DNA of 14,253 nucleotides from an uncultured Clostridia bacterium (GTDB lineage Bacteria; Bacillota; Clostridia; Oscillospirales; CAG-272): positions 1-14,253 of the forward strand of contig CAMOLD010000026.1 in NCBI GenBank assembly GCA_946618395.1, written 5' to 3'. Made by a program: the position numbers and the translations under genes. Below, piece after piece: positions 5,587-12,131 of this stretch (within the stretch, counting starts at the first letter, position 1; every line of letters starts with the position of its first letter). The notes under the pieces were generated by a model. That model was not told the DNA's origin, made no database searches, and saw nothing but the letters and a program-made list of their open reading frames with translations.

Positions 5587-6195
5587 TTTGGCTATGGATT
5601 CGGCAATTTCCAAAGCTTCCGGCAGATTGGATTCTTTGCGGCAAACGGCGCAAAGAATTCCGAGGCCCACGCGGTAATGCCGGAATTGCATATCGGCGGG
5701 AGCGGGGGCCGAAAGGCGCTTCAATCCCTCCCCGGTCCATTTTGTGGCGGCTTCCTTTGCCGTCCAAAGGGAAAGGAAGGTCTCTTCGGTCGGCGCCGCT
5801 TCAAACTGCGCCTGTTCGGCAGGGGTAAACCAGCGCCGGGCAATCAGACGCATCGCGTGCTCCTCCTGCGTTCCCAGGCATTCGGCGTCCAACCCGACGC
5901 GCGCGCCCGGGGCGCTTTCCAGCGCGCAGGCGACAAGCCCTTTACAATGGGTAATGCTGAAATCCAAATCGGGGTAGCCTGCAAGAAAGGGGCGCCCGGT
6001 TTCGGTTTTTCGGATTGCCGAAAGCGGAACTTCGGGCAACATCTGTTTCAAAATGCAAAAACCGGCAAGCGTTTCCTGCAATGCTTTGCCGCGCCGCCCG
6101 TGCCCCAAATCGGCGGCAACCGCCTCTCCCAGGCAGGCGGAAAGCGCCTCTTTTTCGGGAAGCGTTTGATAGGGGAATACCCGAATGCTGATCAT
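5584..6195 (-). CDS. 4'-phosphopantetheinyl transferase, Sfp superfamily
   Basis: This 203-residue protein carries the family motifs: GRPF (67-70), the FSITHCKG segment (79-86, counterpart of FN.SHS), V-G-L-D-A-E (100-105, with Asp103 and Glu105 as expected Mg ligands), and WTAKEAATKWTGEGL (144-158, with Glu148 and Lys152). The known reaction transfers the phosphopantetheine arm from coenzyme A to a serine of an acyl, peptidyl or aryl carrier protein. No carrier protein, polyketide or peptide synthetase gene is adjacent, so the target is unknown. It may serve the primary acyl carrier protein if AcpS is absent from the genome. The ATG is supported by AAAGGAG six bases upstream. The length of about 200 residues is slightly short for Sfp (about 220-230). 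A promoter is visible upstream and the gene ends in a terminator, so it looks monocistronic. Confidence 0.88.
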   Translation of the reverse strand: MISIRVFPYQTLPEKEALSACLGEAVAADLGHGRRGKALQETLAGFCILKQMLPEVPLSAIRKTETGRPFLAGYPDLDFSITHCKGLVACALESAPGARVGLDAECLGTQEEHAMRLIARRWFTPAEQAQFEAAPTEETFLSLWTAKEAATKWTGEGLKRLSAPAPADMQFRHYRVGLGILCAVCRKESNLPEALEIAESIAK

Positions 6196-6224
6196 AGCGG
6201 CTCCTTTCGCAATTTTCTGAATCT

Positions 6225-6253
6225 ATTTTACCATAGAATTGCCGTTTTGAAAA
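6225..6253 (-). promoter_or_regulatory. Promoter of the phosphopantetheinyl transferase gene
   Basis: On the minus strand TTTTCA (6248-6253) and TAAAAT (6225-6230) are separated by 17 bp, about 30 bp before the start codon. Confidence 0.65.
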
Positions 6254-6290
6254 GCCTTTTTCTTTTTTTCACCGAAAAATACAAAAATAC

Positions 6291-6319
6291 TTGACATTCC
6301 GACAAAGATTGACTATAAT
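6291..6319 (+). promoter_or_regulatory. Perfect-consensus promoter of the Fur-family gene
   Basis: TTGACA (6291-6296) and TATAAT (6314-6319) are separated by exactly 17 bp. The expected start is near 6326, inside the palindrome at 6324-6338. A promoter this strong needs a repressor to be regulated. Confidence 0.92.
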
Positions 6320-6323
6320 GTTT

Positions 6324-6338
6324 TTAGAGTGATTCTAA
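6324..6338. promoter_or_regulatory. Per/Fur-type operator, probably for autorepression
   Basis: TTAGAGTGATTCTAA is a 7-1-7 inverted repeat with one mismatched pair. It has the architecture and much of the sequence of Per and Fur boxes (TTAnAATnATTnTAA). It overlaps the predicted transcription start, so a bound repressor would block RNA polymerase. The gene directly downstream encodes a Fur-family protein, which makes autoregulation the simplest reading. Confidence 0.82.
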
Positions 6339-6363
6339 TTTTTGATTTTCGGAGGAACCTCCC

Positions 6364-6729
6364 ATGACCAAACAACGCGAATTGATCCTGCAAATTCTCA
6401 ACCATGCCGACCGGCATCTCACCGCCGACGAGGTCTTTTTCCTTGCCAAACTGCAAATGCCGAGCATCGCTATGGCAACCGTTTATAACAACCTGAACGC
6501 CATGACCGAGGCGGGCGTTATCCGGCGCGTCCATGTGGACGGAAGCGCCGATTGCTTTGAGAAAGGCGGCGAGGCGCACGACCATTTGCGTTGTGATATT
6601 TGCGGCAAACTTGCAAACGTAAGCCTTCCGTGGCTTTCCGAAAGACTGCGCCAAACGGTTGGAAAAGAGATTTCGGGCTACGAGCTGACCATTCACTATA
6701 TCTGCCCCGAGTGCAAAAAGAGAGCATAA
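6364..6729 (+). CDS. Fur-family metal/peroxide-responsive repressor (PerR-like)
   Basis: The 121-residue protein has the family winged helix (TKQRELILQIL, then TADEVF, then ATVYNNLNAMTEAGVIRRV, residues 2-56) and a C-terminal metal and dimerisation domain. Two CxxC motifs (C77-D-I-C80 and C114-P-E-C117) form the expected structural zinc site. The candidate regulatory site includes His18, Glu66, His72 and His74 (A-H-D-H-L). By my alignment to Bacillus PerR, Asp85 is replaced by Glu66, as in Fur, and Asp104 by Asn85. The ligand set is therefore mixed and the effector (peroxide via iron, iron, zinc or manganese) is not settled. It is short for the family because the N-terminal helix before TKQR is absent. 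GGAGG lies eight bases before the ATG. It has its own promoter and operator and no adjacent target gene such as rubrerythrin. Confidence 0.9.
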   Translation: MTKQRELILQILNHADRHLTADEVFFLAKLQMPSIAMATVYNNLNAMTEAGVIRRVHVDGSADCFEKGGEAHDHLRCDICGKLANVSLPWLSERLRQTVGKEISGYELTIHYICPECKKRA

Positions 6730-6742
6730 TGCAATCGTTATA

Positions 6743-6791
6743 AAAAAGCAAGACCGGCGAACCGATTTTTCGATTCGCCGGTCTTGTTATT
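6743..6791. terminator. Bidirectional terminator between the Fur-family and histidine-phosphatase genes
   Basis: A 13-bp perfect stem (CAAGACCGGCGAA at 6749-6761 with 6774-6786) extends inward by three more pairs past one mismatch. On the minus strand it runs into six Ts (strong). On the plus strand it runs into TTATTTT (moderate). The genes converge on it. Confidence 0.88.
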
Positions 6792-6792
6792 T

Positions 6793-7431
6793 TCAAAGTC
6801 CCATCGGCAAAGCGGTCACCGTTTCCAGGTGGCTGCTGTCCGGCATTTGAACAATATGGCAGTTCAAATCGTCGTCGTATTCCGCAACCGTGATCGAGGC
6901 GTTCGGGCCGCCGTGAACTGTCCCGATCTCCGAAAAAGGAATCCCGTTCCAAAGGCAAATCATGCTCCGCAGGGGCATGGCGTGGCTGAACAACGCAATA
7001 CAGCCGCCGCGGTTCTCCGCGGCAAGACGGGCAACGCAGGTTGTCACGCGGTCAAAAAGATGCCGCATGGATTCGCCGTTCGGCGGTTGCAAAAGGGAAA
7101 CGTCGCCGTGCAGGTGGTCAAATTCCTCGGGGTATTTTTCCGCAATCTCCTCGTAGGAAAGCCCCTCCCATGCGCCGGCGGCAATTTCGCAAAGACCGGG
7201 CTCCGGGGTAATTTCCAAGCCCAAAAGCTCCGCTGTCGGTTTGGCGGTATTTGTTGCGCGCGAAAGCGGGCTGGCATAAATGCGCGTAATCGGAAATTTT
7301 TGCAATGCCTTTGCCGCGCTTTGCGCCTGTGCGCGCCCGAGATCGGTCAGCTTGGCGTCAATCTGTCCGGCAAAATGGCGGGTCAAATTGCAGTCGCTTT
7401 GCCCGTGGCGAATAAAAATAACGGTGGTCAT
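6793..7431 (-). CDS. Histidine phosphatase superfamily protein (phosphoglycerate mutase-like)
   Basis: The 212-residue protein begins MTTVIFIRHGQSD. RHG at 8-10 carries the phospho-accepting His9. ASPLSRA (53-59) supplies a phosphate-binding Arg, E82 is the probable proton donor, and FSHAMPLR (148-155) holds the second catalytic His150. These are the marks of the cofactor-independent-looking branch of phosphatases related to phosphoglycerate mutase and alpha-ribazole phosphatase. The substrate cannot be read from the sequence. The frame stays open 19 codons further upstream (to 7488), but that part contains a sigma-A -10 element and codes for nothing family-like. I therefore place the start at 7431, eleven bases behind GAAGGAG. 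It has its own promoter directly behind the peptidoglycan-binding operon and ends at a terminator. Confidence 0.88.
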   Translation of the reverse strand: MTTVIFIRHGQSDCNLTRHFAGQIDAKLTDLGRAQAQSAAKALQKFPITRIYASPLSRATNTAKPTAELLGLEITPEPGLCEIAAGAWEGLSYEEIAEKYPEEFDHLHGDVSLLQPPNGESMRHLFDRVTTCVARLAAENRGGCIALFSHAMPLRSMICLWNGIPFSEIGTVHGGPNASITVAEYDDDLNCHIVQMPDSSHLETVTALPMGL

Positions 7432-7468
7432 GCGGGAATATGCTCCTTCGGATCGGATTTCTGATTCG

Positions 7469-7497
7469 ATTATAGCATATTCCGGCAAATTTGTAAA
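7469..7497 (-). promoter_or_regulatory. Promoter of the histidine-phosphatase gene
   Basis: On the minus strand TTTACA (7492-7497) and TATAAT (7469-7474) are separated by 17 bp. It starts only 12 bp after the stop of the preceding operon, where I see no terminator, so some read-through from that operon is also likely. Confidence 0.85.
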
Positions 7498-7509
7498 GAG
7501 AAAAGCGGA

Positions 7510-8046
7510 CTATTCTTCGGGCGGCCGGTCTGCCAGGGCATTGTAGCGTGCAACAATGGCGTTCCAGGTGGCAAGGTCCACCCGTCCCGTCTCTTCCAGC
7601 TCGCCGCAACGCGCTTGAAACAGGCGGACGTTTTTTTCGGTTGCCTCGTCATAAATGCCGGAGGGCTCTATCGGAACGTCTTCCGGCAAAACCCGTTGCA
7701 ATTCTCCCAGCATCATTTGCAAAGCTGAAACGCAAAAGCCCCGGCACCCGGCAAAAAGGCAATATCCTTTCGGCGCTGGCGGAAAGACCGACATTTTTGC
7801 CGGCAGCGCGTTTTGTGCAAGCGATTGCCGGTAAGCTGAAAAGAGTTTTTCCCAGGTGGCTCTGTTCGCCGTTCCGCTGACGGGCAGATCGTAGCGTTTT
7901 TGAAATTGCGAGAGCGATTGCCGTGTCAGCGCGTCAAAAACGCCGTTGACGGGCGGCGGGAAAATATCGGGGTCATGATAGGAAAGCTGGCGGAGGTAGG
8001 TTTGCAGGTTGCGGACGGCGTCGGTTTCCATTTGAGGGTTGTGCAT
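7510..8046 (-). CDS. Protein with two peptidoglycan-binding-like repeats
   Basis: The 178-residue protein has an N-terminal repeat (about 6-72: AVRNLQTYLRQLS, then NGVFDALTRQSLSQFQKRYDL, PVSGTANRATWEKL), a typical PG_binding_1 fold. A second, more divergent repeat (about 93-167) has FCVSALQMMLGELQ, SGIYDEATEKNVRLFQ and GRVDLATWNAI. No signal peptide or catalytic domain is visible. The start at 8046 is chosen because AAAGGAG sits six bases upstream; the frame remains open further 5' but would overlap the preceding gene. It lies 13 bp behind the SpoIID-like gene and is probably the last gene of that operon. Such domains bind peptidoglycan or cortex; without an export signal, a role inside the developing spore is a guess. 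Cys residues in the second repeat (YCLFAGCRGFC) are unusual for this domain. Confidence 0.85.
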   Translation of the reverse strand: MHNPQMETDAVRNLQTYLRQLSYHDPDIFPPPVNGVFDALTRQSLSQFQKRYDLPVSGTANRATWEKLFSAYRQSLAQNALPAKMSVFPPAPKGYCLFAGCRGFCVSALQMMLGELQRVLPEDVPIEPSGIYDEATEKNVRLFQARCGELEETGRVDLATWNAIVARYNALADRPPEE

Positions 8047-8059
8047 AAAATCTCCTTTC

Positions 8060-9454
8060 CTATGCGCCAATGTCAAAGCCGGGGTATTGCCCGGGTTGCA
8101 GGCGGTTTCCAAGGTAGAGGGTATCGTAAAGAGCAGTCAGCGCCGTCCAGGTTGCCGCTTCGGCAACGCCGGTTTGGGTCAATCCTTCCAGGCGTTGAAA
8201 GGCAAGAACCGCCTCGCGCGTTTGCGTTCCGAAATATCCCGTTGGGGAAACCGACGGAATTTCCGGGTAGTAGGAAGAGATAAAATTCAGATATTCCTGC
8301 AAGGTGCGAACGGCTTCGGATTCGCTTCCCAGCCGCAGGGGAACGCCGCCGTAGGGGACCGTTTCCCCCTCGGTGTAGGTGTCGGGAATTGTGCGCGCAA
8401 TGCCCAGGTAGGCGTTATAAATACGATACCAGGTTGCCGGGCCGACAATTCCGTCCGGCGCCAGACCAAAGGTGCGTTGCACATCTTCCACGGCGGCTTT
8501 GGTCAAAGGGCCGAAATCCCCGTCCGCCCGGAGCGGTGAAATTGTGTTATAGTAGTTGGAAAGATAGTTGATATAGTATTGCAGGTTGTAAACCTCAACG
8601 CCCTTGTCGCCAAGTTGCAGGGCGCTGGGCAGAATTGGGGCAACCTCTTCGGGGCGAATCCCCTCGGAGGAAAGATCGGTCAGTTTTTTCACGCTGAAAT
8701 AAAGGCTTTGAATGGCATACCAGGTCGCGTTCCCGACAATGCCGTCGGGCGTCAACCCGAAAATTTCTTGAAAGCGCTTGACCGCCGCCTCGGTATCGGT
8801 GCTGAAAATACCGTCGGTCAAAACGATTTTGGGAATGGAGGGGAAGTTGTTGGAAATGCGGTTCAGGCGCAGCTGCACGGTGCGAACATTGTTGCCGAAA
8901 CTGCCAAGACTCAAAGGGAACAGCGGCGCGCTGACGGTAGAGCCGGCAACCGGCGTGTTCTCCATGAACACAATGTCGTTTCCGTAGTAGTAGCGCAAAA
9001 TATTCTCGGGGGAAAGGCCGTCCTTGGCAAGCGAAACACTCCCCCATTGAGATAAGCCGTTGCAGGTCACCTGAATCCCGTCGCAAAACTGGGCAAACAG
9101 GGGTTCCACGCTGTTTTCGCGGCGAATGTAGGTGGTAAAAATCTCGCCGACAATCTGCCGCACGTTCTCAAAAATACCGCGCCCGTTCACGTATGCCTGG
9201 TCGTAGGCAGTGGAGTTTGTAATGTCAAAATCATAGCCGCGGGAGCGGTAGTGTTCGGTATAAACGCGGTTGAGCGCAAAGGAGACCTGCGCCGTAATGT
9301 TCGCGCGCAAAGCGGCTTCCGGCCAGGTGGGGTAAAGCTCGCTGGAAGCAACGTTGGCAATGTAGTGAATAAAAGGAACCGTCACATTTTCGGCGTCTGC
9401 CGACGGGGGGCCAAGGTGGACGGTAATGTTTTCGGGAATGGTAGGAAGCGCCAT
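8060..9454 (-). CDS. SpoIID-like domain fused to three peptidoglycan-binding domains
   Basis: The 464-residue protein has an N-terminal SpoIID/LytB-like region (about 25-165): YIANVASSELYPTWPEAALRA, with Glu39 aligning with the catalytic Glu of SpoIID lytic transglycosylase; TAYDQAY (82-88, counterpart of T..DQ.Y); and NGLSQWGSVSLAKDGLSPENILRYYYG (132-158). The usual GHGVGMSQWG zinc-site segment reads TCNGLSQWG, so a family His is missing and Cys131 or Cys124 may compensate. Three PG_binding_1 domains follow at about 181-252, 278-349 and 372-445, each ending with DG.VG.ATW or a variant. There is no signal peptide or membrane segment, unlike classical SpoIID. The start follows AAGGGGG four bases behind the previous gene's stop. 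Likely role: binding or cutting denuded glycan strands during spore or cell-wall formation; activity is unproven. Confidence 0.88.
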   Translation of the reverse strand: MALPTIPENITVHLGPPSADAENVTVPFIHYIANVASSELYPTWPEAALRANITAQVSFALNRVYTEHYRSRGYDFDITNSTAYDQAYVNGRGIFENVRQIVGEIFTTYIRRENSVEPLFAQFCDGIQVTCNGLSQWGSVSLAKDGLSPENILRYYYGNDIVFMENTPVAGSTVSAPLFPLSLGSFGNNVRTVQLRLNRISNNFPSIPKIVLTDGIFSTDTEAAVKRFQEIFGLTPDGIVGNATWYAIQSLYFSVKKLTDLSSEGIRPEEVAPILPSALQLGDKGVEVYNLQYYINYLSNYYNTISPLRADGDFGPLTKAAVEDVQRTFGLAPDGIVGPATWYRIYNAYLGIARTIPDTYTEGETVPYGGVPLRLGSESEAVRTLQEYLNFISSYYPEIPSVSPTGYFGTQTREAVLAFQRLEGLTQTGVAEAATWTALTALYDTLYLGNRLQPGQYPGFDIGA

Positions 9455-9458
9455 TTCA

Positions 9459-9938
9459 TCAGCCCCCTTCTTCGGTAATTTGGTCGGTTTCGGTTTCGTA
9501 ATACTGTGTTTCGGGCGGCGGCAGTTCGCTGCCGTTTTCGGGCAGAGGGACCAGCACCACAGGCTGGATCACGGTGATCCCTTCGTAAATCGGAATGCCG
9601 ACGTGCGTTTGCTCGTAGTAGCCGGAAAGCCGCACCGTGCATTGGTAAAGGGAATACGGGCGGCCGGAATCCGGGCTGTTCGCGTTGGCGCAGGGCGGGG
9701 AGGGCAAGCGGAGCTTTGGGGTGTTTCCGTCGCGGTCGGTGGTCAGCGTCGCAATCAGAATTCCGTCGGTCAGGTTTTCGGGCGGCGTATCCAGCGGCTC
9801 ATAGGTCAAAACATCCACCAAAGCGCCCTGGAGCGGAATGGCGCCGCGCGCGGTGGATGCCTGCACCACCAAATATCCGTAGCAATCCGGGATGTCGTTG
9901 TTCGGGTTTTGCGGGAGCGGGTTGCTGTTCATCTTCAA
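9459..9938 (-). CDS. Unrecognised protein, possible beta-sandwich, first gene of the SpoIID-like operon
   Basis: I do not recognise this 159-residue protein with certainty. The core (about 18-140) reads GYLVVQASTARGAIPLQGALVDVL, LIATLTTDRDGNTPKLRLP and YQCTVRLSGYYEQTHVGIPIYEGITVIQPVVLVPLP. This resembles carboxypeptidase-regulatory or Cna-B-type beta-sandwiches, with an A.V.V segment and a T..DG.. turn. The ends are low-complexity (Asn/Pro-rich at the N-terminus, Pro/Glu/Thr-rich at the C-terminus). No signal peptide is present. The start is taken as TTG at 9938 because AAAGGAG lies six bases upstream; the ATG at 9932 is the alternative with 12-base spacing. Four bases separate its stop from the SpoIID-like start, so coupled translation is likely. 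Inferred role: structural partner of the two wall-binding proteins encoded downstream. Confidence 0.72.
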   Translation of the reverse strand: MKMNSNPLPQNPNNDIPDCYGYLVVQASTARGAIPLQGALVDVLTYEPLDTPPENLTDGILIATLTTDRDGNTPKLRLPSPPCANANSPDSGRPYSLYQCTVRLSGYYEQTHVGIPIYEGITVIQPVVLVPLPENGSELPPPETQYYETETDQITEEGG

Positions 9939-9970
9939 AAAAGTCTCCTTTCGCTTTTCGGGTTGCTAAC

Positions 9971-10000
9971 ATTTTATGCAAACAGGTGTAAAAAGTGCAA
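9971..10000 (-). promoter_or_regulatory. Candidate promoter of the SpoIID-like operon, possibly sporulation-type
   Basis: On the minus strand CATAAAAT (9971-9978) lies about 33 bp before the first start codon. Read as a sigma-A site it is TTGCAC-18 bp-TAAAAT, which is weak. Read as a sporulation site, CATAAAAT fits the -10 pattern of sigma-E (CATAcAmT) and partly sigma-K (CATAnnnTA). No convincing sigma-E -35 is seen. Other promoters in this window are near-consensus sigma-A, so this one stands out. Confidence 0.4.
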
Positions 10001-10020
10001 AAATTGGCGCCTCTCCGGTG

Positions 10021-10050
10021 TTGACATTTATTATAGAATTATGATATAAT
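10021..10050 (+). promoter_or_regulatory. Promoter of uvrB-uvrA
   Basis: TTGACA (10021-10026) and TATAAT (10045-10050) are both perfect hexamers, separated by 18 bp. The expected start is near 10057. I saw no LexA-type palindrome (GAACNNNNGTTC) over or near it, which suggests constitutive expression. Confidence 0.85.
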
Positions 10051-10100
10051 GAACAATAGACTATCGGGTATGAAAATTCAAAGGAAAGGGGGAGCGAAAG

Positions 10101-12089
10101 ATGGACGCTTTCAAGCTCAAAAGCAATTTTTCGCCAACGGGCGATCAGCCCCAAGCTATCGAGGCGCTTTGCCGCGGTTTGCGCCAGGGGCAAAAAATGC
10201 AAACGCTGTTGGGCGTAACCGGGTCGGGCAAAACCTTCACCATGGCAAACGTCATTGCAAACGTCAACCGCCCCACCATCATTTTGGAGCCAAACAAAAC
10301 GCTTGCGGCGCAGGTCTGTTCCGAAATGCGCGAGTTTTTTCCCGAAAACGCCGTCGAGTTCTTCGTTTCCTACTACGATTACTACCAGCCCGAGGCATAC
10401 ATTCCCGGCAAGGATATGTATATCGAAAAGGACGCCATGATCAACGAGGAGATCGACCGTCTGCGCCATAGCGCCACCAGCGCGCTGTTTGAGCGCCGGG
10501 ATGTCATCATTGTGGCTTCGGTTTCCTGCATCTATTCTTTGGGCGACCCTTCGGAGTATAGCGGGCTGGTGCTCGCCGTCCGGACGGGAATGCAGATGAG
10601 CCGGGATATTTTCATCCGCAAACTGGTGGCAAACAGCTATAACCGCAACGATTTTACCCTTGCGCGCGATTGCTTCCGCGTCAATGGAGATACGGTGGAG
10701 GTCGTCCCCTCCAACATGAACGACAGCGCGGTGCGCGTGGAGTTCTTCGGGGACGAGATCGACCGCATTTCGGAGGTCAATATCGTCACGGGCGAGCTCA
10801 AACGCCTGCTCTCCTATGCGGCAATCTACCCGGCAACCCACTATGCCGTTTCTGCCGAAAAGCAGGAGATTGCCCTTGCCGAAATCGAGCGCGAGATGGA
10901 GGAACGGGTCAAATATTTTGAGTCCGAGCATAAACTCATCGAGGCACAGCGCATCCGCGAGCGGGTCAAATACGATTTGGAAATGCTGCGCGAGGTTGGC
11001 TTCTGTTCGGGGGTGGAGAACTATTCCCGCATCCTTTCGGGGCGCCCGGCAGGGTCCACACCCTTCACGCTCTTGGATTATTTTCCAAACGATTATATTA
11101 TGTTCATCGACGAATCGCACGTCACCATTCCGCAGGTGCGCGGCATGAGCGGCGGCGATACGGCGCGCAAGAAAAATTTGGTGGATTACGGTTTCCGGCT
11201 TCCGTCGGCATACGATAACCGCCCGCTCTACTTCCCGGAGTTTGAGCAAAGCATTCATCAGGCAATTTTCGTCAGCGCAACGCCGGGGGATTACGAAGAG
11301 GAACACGCCGAACAGGTGGTGGAGCAAATCATTCGCCCCACAGGGCTTCCCGATCCCGAAATCGAAGTCCGCCCCATTGAAGGGCAGGTGGACGACCTGT
11401 TGGGCGAGATTCGCCTGCGCGCCCAAAAGGGCGAGCGCGTGCTGGTCACAACGCTGACCAAAAAGATGGCGGAAGAGCTGACCGACTATCTGGAAAAGAA
11501 CGGCGTTCGCGTCCGGTATATCCATTACAACGTGGAAACCATCGAGCGCATGGAAATCATCCGAGATCTGCGCCTGGGCGTGTTCGATGTTCTGGTGGGC
11601 ATCAACCTGTTGCGCGAGGGGCTGGATATTCCAGAAGTCTCGCTGGTCGCCATACTGGATGCCGACAAAGAGGGATTTTTGCGCGCCGAGCGATCGTTGA
11701 TTCAAACCGTGGGGCGTGCCGCGCGCAACGCCGAAGGCAAGGTCATTATGTATGCCGATACCGTTACCCGTTCTATGAAGGGCGCCATCGCCGAAACCAA
11801 CCGCCGCCGCGCCATTCAGCTGGCATACAACAAAGAACACGGCATCGTGCCAAAAACCATCATCAAGGGCGTTCGGGATATCATTGAGATCGGCGCCAAG
11901 GAAGAGCACGCGGCGCGCCGCGGCGAAAAGGGCACAAAGAACCGCAAGCTGACCGCTTCCGAGCGCGAAAAACTGGTTGAAACATTGACGCGCGAGATGA
12001 AGAGCGCCGCCGCCAAACTGGAATTTGAACAGGCGGCATTCCTGCGCGACCGCATTCGCAAGATCCGCGAGGGAAAGGTTGATTTTTAA
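10101..12089 (+). CDS. uvrB: Excinuclease ABC subunit B (UvrB)
   Basis: The 662 residues are normal for UvrB. Visible parts in order: the FSPTGDQPQAIEAL Q-motif region (10-23); Walker A GVTGSGKTFT (38-47); the damage-probing beta-hairpin with YYDYYQPEAYIP (about 91-102); the DEAD-like box IDESH (about 338-342); helicase motifs V/VI with LVGINLLREGLDIPE and QTVGRAARN; and a C-terminal UVR motif (LEFEQAAFLRDRIRKIRE) that contacts UvrC. UvrB is known to receive damaged DNA from UvrA, verify the lesion by threading a strand behind its hairpin, and recruit UvrC for incision. The ATG lies behind a GGGGGAG-type ribosome site. uvrA follows after 42 bp on the same strand. No frameshift or missing motif was seen. 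Confidence 0.98.
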   Translation: MDAFKLKSNFSPTGDQPQAIEALCRGLRQGQKMQTLLGVTGSGKTFTMANVIANVNRPTIILEPNKTLAAQVCSEMREFFPENAVEFFVSYYDYYQPEAYIPGKDMYIEKDAMINEEIDRLRHSATSALFERRDVIIVASVSCIYSLGDPSEYSGLVLAVRTGMQMSRDIFIRKLVANSYNRNDFTLARDCFRVNGDTVEVVPSNMNDSAVRVEFFGDEIDRISEVNIVTGELKRLLSYAAIYPATHYAVSAEKQEIALAEIEREMEERVKYFESEHKLIEAQRIRERVKYDLEMLREVGFCSGVENYSRILSGRPAGSTPFTLLDYFPNDYIMFIDESHVTIPQVRGMSGGDTARKKNLVDYGFRLPSAYDNRPLYFPEFEQSIHQAIFVSATPGDYEEEHAEQVVEQIIRPTGLPDPEIEVRPIEGQVDDLLGEIRLRAQKGERVLVTTLTKKMAEELTDYLEKNGVRVRYIHYNVETIERMEIIRDLRLGVFDVLVGINLLREGLDIPEVSLVAILDADKEGFLRAERSLIQTVGRAARNAEGKVIMYADTVTRSMKGAIAETNRRRAIQLAYNKEHGIVPKTIIKGVRDIIEIGAKEEHAARRGEKGTKNRKLTASEREKLVETLTREMKSAAAKLEFEQAAFLRDRIRKIREGKVDF

Positions 12090-12131
12090 CGCTTTCCGCA
12101 TCTATTTTCTTTTATCAGGAGCTATATCAAA

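Noticed and set aside
10021..10100. LexA/SOS box in front of uvrB
   Set aside because: No GAACNNNNGTTC-like palindrome is found between the -35 element and the start codon. The GAAC at 10051-10054 has no matching half-site.
9966..12101. 711-codon minus-strand open frame opposite uvrB
   Set aside because: It is a shadow of the uvrB codon pattern. Its composition (many His, Phe, Gly, Ala) matches no family, and it includes the uvrB promoter region.
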